A DNA stretch of 64,000 bases from JANQPA01 sp964548175 (GTDB lineage: Bacteria; Bacteroidota; Bacteroidia; Chitinophagales; Saprospiraceae). The position numbers and the translations under genes were made by a program. The notes under the pieces are model-generated. The model searched no databases. It was not told the origin of the DNA and worked only from the letters and a program-made list of their open reading frames with translations. Shown here in pieces: positions 45,757-53,385 of the stretch. The stretch lies in NCBI GenBank assembly GCA_964548175.1, contig CAZJQS010000019.1, forward strand, positions 14,966-78,965, read 5' to 3'. The number at the start of each line of letters is the position of its first letter. Within the stretch, counting starts at the first letter, position 1.

Positions 45757-46377
45757 TTACAACAAGTGAGGATCAATACCTTGGTGTATAGACTTTAGGG
45801 ATGGGTTGTTTCTAAATGTCCTTTTTTTCACCCTGCTCAGGGTCTCGGGGGTCATGTCAAGATAAGATGCAATCATATATTGAGGAACTCTTTGCAAAAG
45901 CGAGGGATACTCAGTCATAAATGTGATAAAACGAGTATCAAAGTCATCGTGGAGCAGTCTGTTGGCTCTTTGAACAGCTAGAATATAGGCCCTTTCTGCC
46001 ATAATCCTTGCTATCGTTGACCAAGCTTGAGATGTTTCGAGAAGATTATTCAACTTTTCACGTGTGATGGTATAGGCTAGCGAGTCTTCCAGCGCCTCTA
46101 TGGGGCGTATAGATGGTGTTTGAGTAAGATACCCGAAATAGTCAATTAAAAACTGTCCTTCAGCGAAGAACAACATTATCTTTTCCTGACCTTCAGCCAA
46201 GTAATACAGTTTGAACAACCCCTTTGATACAAAAGATACTTTGTTGTTATATCCTCCCAATCTGATAAAAAAGTCACCTTTCTTATACTTCTCTTTTCTA
46301 AAGGACTGTAAAGTTAAATTCCAGTCCTCGCTGGTATGGGACGAGATTTTTTCCAAATAGGCTTGCAAATCTTGCAT
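45757..46377 (-). CDS. Crp/Fnr-type transcriptional regulator
   Basis: 206 residues: cyclic-nucleotide-binding (cNMP) beta-roll with RKEKYKKGDFFIRLGGYNN and FVSKGLFKLYY, then a helical dimerisation segment, and a C-terminal helix-turn-helix (VPQYMIASYLDMTPETLSRVKK). The PETLSR helix fits Bacteroidetes Crp-like regulators. Likely controls the adjacent hydrolase or itself. The start codon lies 14 bp from the right-hand bracketing repeat. Confidence 0.9.
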   Translation of the reverse strand: MQDLQAYLEKISSHTSEDWNLTLQSFRKEKYKKGDFFIRLGGYNNKVSFVSKGLFKLYYLAEGQEKIMLFFAEGQFLIDYFGYLTQTPSIRPIEALEDSLAYTITREKLNNLLETSQAWSTIARIMAERAYILAVQRANRLLHDDFDTRFITFMTEYPSLLQRVPQYMIASYLDMTPETLSRVKKRTFRNNPSLKSIHQGIDPHLL

Positions 46378-46390
46378 AGGTGTCTTTTTT

Positions 46391-46435
46391 CAAATTACCG
46401 CCAACTCTTTATATCCGCCATAATGGCGGATATAA
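46391..46435. repeat. Right boundary repeat of the hydrolase/regulator unit plus hairpin
   Basis: CAAATTACCGCCAAC (46391-46405) is the reverse complement of the 44597-44611 sequence with one mismatch. Directly outside it, TTATATCCGCCA-TAA-TGGCGGATATAA (46409-46435) is a perfect 12-bp hairpin with a 3-nt loop. Confidence 0.6.
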
Positions 46436-46578
46436 GCATTTAAAATCCCTCTTAAATATCAAAAAATAAAGTGGAATACAATGGCAGCTAATGATGGGAA
46501 ATGGGGATGTTATCCAACAAATACCGGACAAGGCACCTAATGAGAATAAAATGTATGAGGAGTTGAATGTATACTGGA

Positions 46579-46612
46579 GGCTGTCTAACAGGCCTAAGGC
46601 ATTTAGACAGCC
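46579..46612 (-). terminator. Hairpin downstream of fsa
   Basis: GGCTGTCTAA (46579-46588) pairs with 46603-46612, with an inner GCC-TAA-GGC stem. It lies 10 bp after the fsa stop on the minus strand. The core GGCTGTCTA recurs in hairpins at 3307 and 54863. Confidence 0.6.
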
Positions 46613-46621
46613 CCCATATGA

Positions 46622-47281
46622 TTATGAATTTCCTTTTCTGTAATCCGCCAAAAACTTCTCCAGACCGATATCTGTAAGCGGATGCTTGAGCAGGCCCATG
46701 ATGGCATCCAGCGGGCAGGTCACCACATCGGCGCCGGCACGGGCGGCGTCTACAATGTGCCTGGAGCTGCGGATGGATGCCGCCAGGATTTCCGTCTCAT
46801 AACCCTGAATGCTATAGATTTCGGCTATTTCTTCGATCAGGCTCATGCCGTTCCAGTTGATGTCGTCGATACGGCCGATAAAAGGAGACAGGTAGGTCGC
46901 TCCGGCTTTAGCCGCCAGGATGGCCTGGCCTGCAGAGAAGACCAGGGTGCAATTCGTTGCAATCCCGATGTCTGAAAAATGGGCAAGTGCCTTTACGCCA
47001 TCCTTGATCATAGGGACTTTTACCACAATGTTGGGGGCGATTTCCGCCAATTGTTTTCCTTCCTTTATAATGCCTTCAAAATCGGTGGCCACTACTTCCG
47101 CACTGACGTCGCCGTCTTCAACGATATCACAGATCGTTTTGTAGTGCTTCATAATGTTATCATAGCCAGTAATGCCTTCCTTTGCCATCAGGGAAGGATT
47201 GGTGGTAACGCCGTCCAGTATACCCAGGTCTCTGGCTTCTTTAATCTGGTCCAGGTTAGCCGTATCGATAAAGAACTTCAT
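46622..47281 (-). CDS. fsa: Fructose-6-phosphate aldolase (transaldolase-like)
   Basis: 219 residues, the length of FSA/TalC enzymes and much shorter than classical transaldolases. MKFFIDTANLDQIKEARDLG and VTTNPSLMAKEG at the N-terminus, the Schiff-base lysine in NIVVKVPMIKDG, and ISPFIGRIDD (LSPFIGRID) later. It may act as transaldolase-like aldolase in pentose-phosphate metabolism. Single gene, upstream of the SRP RNA on the same strand. Confidence 0.93.
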   Translation of the reverse strand: MKFFIDTANLDQIKEARDLGILDGVTTNPSLMAKEGITGYDNIMKHYKTICDIVEDGDVSAEVVATDFEGIIKEGKQLAEIAPNIVVKVPMIKDGVKALAHFSDIGIATNCTLVFSAGQAILAAKAGATYLSPFIGRIDDINWNGMSLIEEIAEIYSIQGYETEILAASIRSSRHIVDAARAGADVVTCPLDAIMGLLKHPLTDIGLEKFLADYRKGNS

Positions 47282-47357
47282 TAGAGTTGGTTTTTATAAA
47301 GGTGTGTAATGAATGGATCTCACTTAAAATATGTTGCGACCGCTCGTTTTGTTCTAT

Positions 47358-47461
47358 AAAAAAAGAAGAGCGGTCACATCGCACCGCTACAACCTCCTAC
47401 CCTTGCTGCATTTCTGCCCTGGGGGAGTTCAGAGGGAGCTGGTCGTGTGCCGCTCAGGGTG
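47358..47461 (-). ncRNA. ffs: Signal recognition particle RNA (4.5S type)
   Basis: Reading the minus strand from about 47461: ACCCTGAGCGGCACACGACC, then the SRP domain IV signature CCAGGGCAGAAATGCAGCAA with its asymmetric and symmetric loops, and a closing stem CGGTGCGATGTGACCG, ending in a run of T at about 47358-47364. Promoter boxes lie immediately upstream. RNA binds Ffh for membrane-protein targeting. Confidence 0.85.
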
Positions 47462-47492
47462 CAAATATAAGAGGTTTTCAATGAATTGACAA
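47462..47492 (-). promoter_or_regulatory. Promoter of the SRP RNA
   Basis: On the minus strand: TTG (47490-47492), 20 nt, TATATTTG (47462-47469). Fits Bacteroidetes consensus and lies just upstream of the RNA start. Confidence 0.7.
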
Positions 47493-47503
47493 GCCCCTTT
47501 TGT

Positions 47504-47848
47504 TTATTGCTTGGGAATGATTTCTGTCTTTTCACCAAAATACTGTACAAAGCGCTGCATATCAGAGGCTAACTCTGCATTTTGGGTGGCCTTAAAATAG
47601 GTATCGGCCATGGCTCTGAGCGTCTGGAAAAAAAAGCGGTCCATTTCAATAACCTGCATTTCTTTGGTCCAAAGGTCGATTTTGAAGGTCTCCAGGTTTT
47701 CCTCGTCAAAAACGGAAAGGAGCATTGCTTTGGCTCTGGTAGAAGGCGCCTCCTGGCCCTTGTCCTCGGCTTTCCATTTGATCTGCTCGGGAACGTTGTT
47801 TTCGTCCAGGCCGACTTTTATCTCAATGGTGGAAGTACGTTTGATCAT
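47504..47848 (-). CDS. gldC: Gliding motility protein GldC
   Basis: 114 residues matching GldC: RTSTIEIKVGLDENNVPEQI, WKAEDKGQEAPSTRAKAMLL, then DLWTKEMQVIEMDRFFFQTL and the C-terminal helix. GldC is needed for gliding motility or efficient T9SS function in Flavobacterium; molecular role is poorly defined. The T9SS proteins in this window fit. Upstream gap holds a large palindrome. Confidence 0.92.
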   Translation of the reverse strand: MIKRTSTIEIKVGLDENNVPEQIKWKAEDKGQEAPSTRAKAMLLSVFDEENLETFKIDLWTKEMQVIEMDRFFFQTLRAMADTYFKATQNAELASDMQRFVQYFGEKTEIIPKQ

Positions 47849-47897
47849 AATAGCGATGTTGAGCCCCTGGAGGGACTGTTGGTGAATAAATGTTTAA

Positions 47898-48050
47898 GGG
47901 TTAGGTAAAAAGTCGTCTTGCTCGATTACGCAGCTGTTAAAATTCTTTGTGCGTTTTTTGCCGAAAAAATCATAGATTTTTTCGGCAAAAAACGCACAAT
48001 AAAATCATGTAAGCCGGGCAAAAGAGGCAAGGCGACTTTTTACACAACCC
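47898..48050. repeat. Nested palindrome: 25-bp perfect hairpin inside TTGTGTAAAAAGTC arms
   Basis: The inner hairpin (47947-47971, loop ATA, 47975-47999) is a perfect 25-bp match. Outer arms GGTTAGGTAAAAAGTCGTCTT (47899) and the inverted GGGTTGTGTAAAAAGTCGCC (48031-48050) differ at a few sites. The right arm lies 6 bp past the stop of the Rossmann-fold gene. The element fills the gap upstream of gldC. Confidence 0.75.
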
Positions 48051-48056
48051 TGTTTT

Positions 48057-48746
48057 TTAGGTCTTTCTAGGGCTTTTCGGAAAAAACTGCTCTGATAAGG
48101 CCTGCAGTTCTTCCGCTGTATATTCAAATACACCTTTCTTCAGTTGCTGAGCGCTGTCGACCATGGCTTTGGCGACGACTTCTGCTTCCAGCGGACGAAA
48201 TTTTTCGAGGAAGCCCCCCGTCAGTTCGGATATTTGTTTCGCAATGCCTTCTCCGAATCGATTGACCGGGGTGGATTCGATCATCAATGGCGGCTTAAAG
48301 ATATGCACCGCCCAGAAGGGTAATTCCCGAACGGCATTTTCGAGTTCCGCCCTTTGTTTAAGGACCGGCAGCCAGGCCTCCCGGCCTACCATGGAGGAAG
48401 ATAAAAAGAGCAATTGACTGACCTTATTCTCCAGGGCCACCCAGGCCAGCCTGAACGGTAGGGCTTTTCGAATGCTTTTTCCGTCTGTGATGGTCGACCA
48501 GTCCTTGAAACTGCTTCTGCACCAAAAAAGGTCGTCCCCCTTTATTTTATCCATCCAATGATCCACTTTGTCATAGTTCATCTTAATCCACTTGATCTTG
48601 GGGTGGTCCTTGTCCTTTTTTCGCTCCGACAACACCCAAATCCACTCATAGGCGCTGTGCTCCACCAGTAACTCCAGGCAGTATCGCCCCACCAGACTGT
48701 GTGGATCGAATAAAATGGCCGTTTTTTGTCCTTTTATGATTTCCAA
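48057..48746 (-). CDS. NAD(P)-binding Rossmann-fold protein (HTATIP2/NmrA-like)
   Basis: 229 residues with an N-terminal Rossmann strand and helix (KTAILFDPHSLVGRYCLELL), a middle SQLLFLSSSMVG segment where SDR-like proteins place the active-site serine, and VHIFKPPLMI. The glycine motif is degenerate (DPHSLVGR rather than GxxGxxG), so dinucleotide binding is uncertain. It resembles TIP30/HTATIP2 proteins. Ends next to a repeat; a G-rich tract lies in front of its start. Confidence 0.55.
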   Translation of the reverse strand: MEIIKGQKTAILFDPHSLVGRYCLELLVEHSAYEWIWVLSERKKDKDHPKIKWIKMNYDKVDHWMDKIKGDDLFWCRSSFKDWSTITDGKSIRKALPFRLAWVALENKVSQLLFLSSSMVGREAWLPVLKQRAELENAVRELPFWAVHIFKPPLMIESTPVNRFGEGIAKQISELTGGFLEKFRPLEAEVVAKAMVDSAQQLKKGVFEYTAEELQALSEQFFPKSPRKT

Positions 48747-48750
48747 AGTT

Positions 48751-48788
48751 TTGGGTTTGGGTTTTGGGTTTTGGGTTTTGGGGAGGGG
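48751..48788 (+). repeat. GGGTTTT tandem tract (possible G-quadruplex)
   Basis: Six G-runs in a row separated by TTT or TTTT (GGGTTTGGGTTTTGGG, continuing GGGTTTTGGGGAGGGG) on the plus strand, between the copA stop and the Rossmann gene start. Telomere-like in look and compatible with a G-quadruplex in the plus strand (the template strand for the flanking minus-strand genes). Confidence 0.6.
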
Positions 48789-48808
48789 ATAGTCTAATAT
48801 ACTATGAA

Positions 48809-50926
48809 CTACTTCTCTTTTCTGTAATTCAATCTAATCGAATTTCCGATCACCACGATGTCGGAGAAGGCCATAAACAAGGCCCCCCACATGGGATTCA
48901 GCAGCCCGGCTGCGGCGATGGGAATGGCCACCACATTATAGATAAAAGCCCAGAACAAGTTCTGGCGGATCGTGGTAACCGTCAATTTACTAATGGACAG
49001 TGCTTTGGCCAGGCTTTGAAGTTTGCCGTTAATGAGGATGATCTGAGCCGACTGAATAGCAGCATGGGAGGCGTCGCTCAGGGAAACCCCCACCGTTGCT
49101 TTGGCCAGGGCCGGGGCATCGTTGATGCCATCGCCGACCATGGCGGTGTAGTCCTGATCGCTCAGTTCTGAAATTTTATTCAGTTTTTCAGCGGGCAATT
49201 GTTCTGCATAATATTCATCAATGCCAAGTGCCTGAGCAACCTGGGCGGTCTTTTGTTCTTTATCACCACTTAATACGATGGTATGGATTTGATTTTTTTT
49301 CAGAAAATCCACAGTGGCTGCGGCATCTGCTTTCAGTTCATCTTCCAGCTCTATGGCGGCCAGCAGTGTGTCATTTTCCGTGAGAAAAACCTGGTGAGGT
49401 CCGGCATATTGGCCTTCCGGTAAAACCCGAACGGATCCCAGCCGAAAGGTATGTCCCCGGCTGTCTTTTGCGACCATACCTTTTCCTTTTTCCTCGAAGA
49501 TATCCAGATGATCAAACTGTCTTAGTTGGCCGTTGACCTTACCCTCCATAGCTTTTACCAGGGAAGCTGCTATGGGGTGAGAAGAGCGTTGCTCCATGAG
49601 ATAGATCAGAGAGTGCACTTTTTCCTGTGCCCCCTCGAGGTAATCGATATGCTTTATTTTAAAGTTTCCGGTCGTCAATGTACCGGTTTTATCAAAAACC
49701 ACTTTTTTGATTCTGGAGAAGACCTCAACGGTCTGTCCCCCTTTGACGAGGATGCCCGAGCGCGCCATTCGCCCTACACCTACCATCACGGCTGTTGGGG
49801 TAGCGAGTCCCATTGCGCAGGGGCAGGAGATCACCAGAACGGCAATTGCATTCATCAAGGCCTGCTGAAAAGTGAACCCAAAGACAAAGTGCCCCAAAAG
49901 CACGGTAAATAAAGCGATGACCAGCACGACTGGGACGAAAATGGCGCTGATGCGATCCGCTAGTCGCTGAATATCAGGTTTATCCTCCTGCGCCGATTTC
50001 ACCAGTTCGATCATCTGCTGGAGTACGGTATCGCGACCGGCGGCGGTCACTTTCATCTGGATGTTACCTGAGGTAAGGATAGCCCCGCCGATCATTTCTC
50101 CACCCTTTGTTTTATCAACGGGAACGCTTTCTCCGGTGATCATGGATTCATCTACAGTTGCTTCTCCACTGACAATGATGCCGTCGGCAGGGACTTTATC
50201 GCCTTCATTGACCTGTAGGAGGAATCCTTTCCGGATTTCTTCCTTATTGATCTTCACCAGGGCGCCTGAAGGCATGACCCGGTAGGCCTCTTCCACCTGC
50301 AGGTCTGACAGCGCCTTGATGGCGGTAGTCGTGCGTTGTACAGCTCGATGTTCCAGCCAGTTACCCAGCAGCACCAGAGTGATGATGGTAGCGCTGGTTT
50401 CATAAAAAATATAATTGGCCTCCACCATTAAGGTTCCGATCAGGCTATACAGGAAAGCCGCGGAGCTGCCGATAAAGATCAGTACGTCCATATTAGGAAC
50501 GCCGGCTTTGACCGACCGCAGGGCGCTGGCGCCAAAGTGCCGGACGCCGATCGCAAAGACGGGCAGGCACAAAAGTAGTTGAATCCAAAAATTGTGCAAT
50601 AGAGGAATGGACCATCCCACCATCATCAGGAGGTGATTACCAAGCAGGGGCAAGGTAAAGATGGCACTGATGAGGAGTTTGCGCTCCAGGGTCCACCAGT
50701 TTTCCTCCTGGTCGTCTTCGATAACCTTATACCCCAGCTTTTGTATGCCGTTTTTTACTTTCTCGATCGTTTGGGAGGAATCGCCTATTTTGAACCTCAC
50801 CTCTTTGGTCTGAAAGTTGACATATACGTCTTCCAGGCCCTTACGCTGCAGGAACTTGGTAATTCCGGCAGCGCAATTGGCGCAATCCATTCCATCGACT
50901 TTAAGTTCTACTAGGTTTTTAGTCAT
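48809..50926 (-). CDS. copA: Copper-translocating P-type ATPase
   Basis: About 705 residues from the ATG at 50926. One N-terminal HMA domain with GMDCANC, then eight membrane helices; TGES in the actuator (MITGESVPVDK), the CPC copper site in SCPCAMGLATP, phosphorylation site DKTGT, and GDGINDAPAL, followed by AFSDIVVIGNSIRL. The CPC motif indicates Cu(I) export. No CueR-like regulator is seen here. Upstream is a divergent lipoprotein gene. Confidence 0.95.
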   Translation of the reverse strand: MTKNLVELKVDGMDCANCAAGITKFLQRKGLEDVYVNFQTKEVRFKIGDSSQTIEKVKNGIQKLGYKVIEDDQEENWWTLERKLLISAIFTLPLLGNHLLMMVGWSIPLLHNFWIQLLLCLPVFAIGVRHFGASALRSVKAGVPNMDVLIFIGSSAAFLYSLIGTLMVEANYIFYETSATIITLVLLGNWLEHRAVQRTTTAIKALSDLQVEEAYRVMPSGALVKINKEEIRKGFLLQVNEGDKVPADGIIVSGEATVDESMITGESVPVDKTKGGEMIGGAILTSGNIQMKVTAAGRDTVLQQMIELVKSAQEDKPDIQRLADRISAIFVPVVLVIALFTVLLGHFVFGFTFQQALMNAIAVLVISCPCAMGLATPTAVMVGVGRMARSGILVKGGQTVEVFSRIKKVVFDKTGTLTTGNFKIKHIDYLEGAQEKVHSLIYLMEQRSSHPIAASLVKAMEGKVNGQLRQFDHLDIFEEKGKGMVAKDSRGHTFRLGSVRVLPEGQYAGPHQVFLTENDTLLAAIELEDELKADAAATVDFLKKNQIHTIVLSGDKEQKTAQVAQALGIDEYYAEQLPAEKLNKISELSDQDYTAMVGDGINDAPALAKATVGVSLSDASHAAIQSAQIILINGKLQSLAKALSISKLTVTTIRQNLFWAFIYNVVAIPIAAAGLLNPMWGALFMAFSDIVVIGNSIRLNYRKEK

Positions 50927-51223
50927 ATTCGTATTATTCAAAACAATCAAAACATCTTATTCATCCAGCCTGATAGTAGGCCCCATGAGTTTTAGGAATA
51001 GTTGTAATTTTCTATTTTCTCCAGAACCTCTACTCACTGGCGGATGTTACAACAAAAGAATTAAAGTAATTTTAGCTTTTAATATTTGGACAAAATTAGC
51101 AATATTCTTTCTTTAAAGGCAAAATGGATAAAGCACAATTAATCATCGTTTTTTATCTTCCAAGCCCCGAATTCACTTCCCATGCACGTATAAGAACAAA
51201 CTAAAACAAAAATTTGATCACTA

Positions 51224-52036
51224 ATGAGAACATCAAGCATTTTATTTGTCTTTACACTTTTACTTTTTACGGCTTGCCAAAATGGAAGCCAAGCGCCGGG
51301 CAATGAAGAAGGGTCTGGCGCCGATACGGAAATGGATCAAGGGATGGCTGAGAAAAAATATACGCTTACTCCTTTTGAGCCTTCCGCCTCTTTCCCAGGC
51401 GCCGAATTGGCTGGCTTCGAATATGACGATACGGACGGCACTTTTGCTTTTGACGTACAGAATTACGAACTTGGCGTTCAAACGGAGGATGCTCCCCAGA
51501 AAATGTGCGCCAACTCTGCCCAGGGGCAGCACATTCACTTTATTTTGAACAACGAACCTTACCTGGCCAAATATACCCCCGAATTTAACTACAAACTGGA
51601 AGAAGGCCCGCACTATCTTCTGGCATTTTTGTCTAGATCTTATCACGAAAGCATCAAAACAGATGAGGCGCATCTGGCCAAAAAGCTGGATGTGGTGGAA
51701 GGCCACCTGGCTTCTTCAGAAGACATCACCGAACCCATGTTGTTCTACAGCCGTCCTAAGGGAACTTATGTAGGAGAAAAAGATACCGAGAAGGTCATGC
51801 TCGACTTTTACCTGGTCAATGTAACTATAGGTTCGGATTACATGGTAAAGGCTGAAATCAACGGCGAAGAACACCTGATCGATAGCTGGCAGCCATATTA
51901 CATCGAAGGATTGCCAATCGGTGACAACACCATCAAATTAACCCTTGTAGATAAGGAGGGCAATACGGTCAAGACTCCCTTGAATCCGGTGAGCCGGACC
52001 TTTACTTTAAAGGAAGATCCTGCTGAGGAGATGTAG
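51224..52036 (+). CDS. Putative lipoprotein, function unknown
   Basis: 270 residues: signal with lipobox LFTACQNG, acidic linker, then a domain with AQGQHIHFILNNEPYLAKYTPEF, EGPHYLLAFLSRSYHES and a second beta-rich half. The two histidine-rich strands suggest metal or ligand contact, but no family is recognised. It faces copA across a 270-bp gap and ends just before a nested-repeat element. Confidence 0.7.
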   Translation: MRTSSILFVFTLLLFTACQNGSQAPGNEEGSGADTEMDQGMAEKKYTLTPFEPSASFPGAELAGFEYDDTDGTFAFDVQNYELGVQTEDAPQKMCANSAQGQHIHFILNNEPYLAKYTPEFNYKLEEGPHYLLAFLSRSYHESIKTDEAHLAKKLDVVEGHLASSEDITEPMLFYSRPKGTYVGEKDTEKVMLDFYLVNVTIGSDYMVKAEINGEEHLIDSWQPYYIEGLPIGDNTIKLTLVDKEGNTVKTPLNPVSRTFTLKEDPAEEM

Positions 52037-52047
52037 AATGGTTTGGG

Positions 52048-52260
52048 GGTTAAGTGCTTACGCAAAAAAATTAAAGGCAATTTACGGCCCTCCAGATGAA
52101 AACGTTTACAATCATGTATAATCACCGCTAAGACGCTAAGAGCGCGAAGGTTTAGTGCATCTAGTTTCTTTGCGGTGAGTTCATAATATTTTCTGTTGTT
52201 TTCAATGTTTGGATCTGCTGTTCGGCAAATTAGCTTATTTTTTTTTGTAAGCACTTAACC
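52048..52260. repeat. Nested inverted-repeat element (MITE-like)
   Basis: GGTTAAGTGCTTAC (52048-52061) has a perfect complement at 52247-52260. Inside, TCACCGCTAAG (52122-52132) pairs with CTTTGCGGTGA (52168-52178), with CGCTAAGACGCTAAGAGCGCG alongside. It fills the gap between two convergent genes and carries no reading frame. The arm sequence recurs as AAGCACTTAACCGATA near 57925. Confidence 0.65.
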
Positions 52261-52276
52261 GATAACCACCCCCAGC

Positions 52277-53089
52277 TTACTTTGAGAGTTGGTCGATATT
52301 GTAATCAGCCACTTTTTTGTAATCGCCGCTGGTTACCTTTTTGTAGGCATCGATAGCTTCTGCTTTCTGGCCTGATGCCTGGTGGCACTCTCCTTTAAGC
52401 AAATAATAGCGGCTGCCGTCTTCATCCTCCGCCAAAACGCTAATGGCCTTATCTGCGTGAGCCAGTGCATCGCTTACCTCACCTTTTTCTTTCAGAGCGG
52501 AGCCGAAGTAATAGTGAAAACGAGGAGAAAAGGTATCGCCGCCCCTGGCTTCCATATAAGCCTTACCATATTCGATAGATTTGTCGTATTCTTTTTTGAT
52601 GGTAGCGTTTTTGATCTTGGTTTCAGCAGCCGAGAAATAATCTTCGGCTTTATCCTGGGTTTTAGGAGATTTAGCTGCAACCTGAGCCGCTTGCACATAA
52701 GCTTTGATGGCTTCCATATCGTCTCCTTTGCCATCAAGTGCCTGAGCAAGGCCGATGTGATTAGCATAGAAACCAGTATTCATTTCGATACCCATTTTAT
52801 AGGTTTCGATGGCAGCATCGTAATCTTCATTCTTGCGTTGTTCAGAAGCAACATAATAAGCAGCGATCGCACCATTTCGCTTGGCGATCTCGATAACTTT
52901 AGCATCAGTTTCGGACTCAGGGTTCGCCATTTCGATGGCCTGGGCCATCAAAGGTAGAGCTGCTGCATAATCTTTAGCTTTTAGTTTCTCCAGACCGCTG
53001 TTGTACAAGCTGGCGGCGGAGGCTTCTTCCTGGGCAAAACTTACCGTTGCAAATCCTAACAATAACAAGAGCACGGTCAAACTTTTCAT
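52277..53089 (-). CDS. Secreted tetratricopeptide-repeat protein
   Basis: 270 residues with a signal peptide (MKSLTVLLLLLGFATVSFAQ) and several TPR units (SLYNSGLEKLKAKDYAAALP, EDYDAAIETYKMGIEMNTG, EAIDAYKKVTSG). TPR arrays bind partner proteins, probably in the periplasm here; partner unknown. The upstream gap to accC is AT-rich. Confidence 0.85.
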   Translation of the reverse strand: MKSLTVLLLLLGFATVSFAQEEASAASLYNSGLEKLKAKDYAAALPLMAQAIEMANPESETDAKVIEIAKRNGAIAAYYVASEQRKNEDYDAAIETYKMGIEMNTGFYANHIGLAQALDGKGDDMEAIKAYVQAAQVAAKSPKTQDKAEDYFSAAETKIKNATIKKEYDKSIEYGKAYMEARGGDTFSPRFHYYFGSALKEKGEVSDALAHADKAISVLAEDEDGSRYYLLKGECHQASGQKAEAIDAYKKVTSGDYKKVADYNIDQLSK

Positions 53090-53385
53090 GATTCGTGTAT
53101 ATTTTGGTTCAAAAAAATGTAAAAATAGAATCTATTATAAAAAATGAAAAATTTAAGGGATTGTTTAATGTAAAATGTATTGAATGATGTGCCTTTTTAA
53201 CATTTTTACGAAAATCACTCCCCTTTTTTTTATGATTTCTTTCCTTATCAGTGGCTGAAAAATTTAAATCTTTAGGTAAATAGATTATCTTAGTCACCAT
53301 AGCTGACATCGCTTCAGGGTAATGTAAAATGAACAACCGCCATTTTGTAAAAGATTGAAACAAATAAAAAACCAACAGAGCAAAT
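53090..53385. other. AT-rich intergenic region between divergent genes
   Basis: Nothing gene-like or strongly structured stands out in these 296 bp; it must hold the promoters of both the TPR gene and accC. Confidence 0.4.

Noticed and set aside
46491..46643. A 50-codon plus-strand frame starting MMGNGDVIQQIPDKAPNEN
   Set aside because: It reads through the fsa terminator hairpin and into the fsa coding strand; no domain or relative is recognised, so it was not called.
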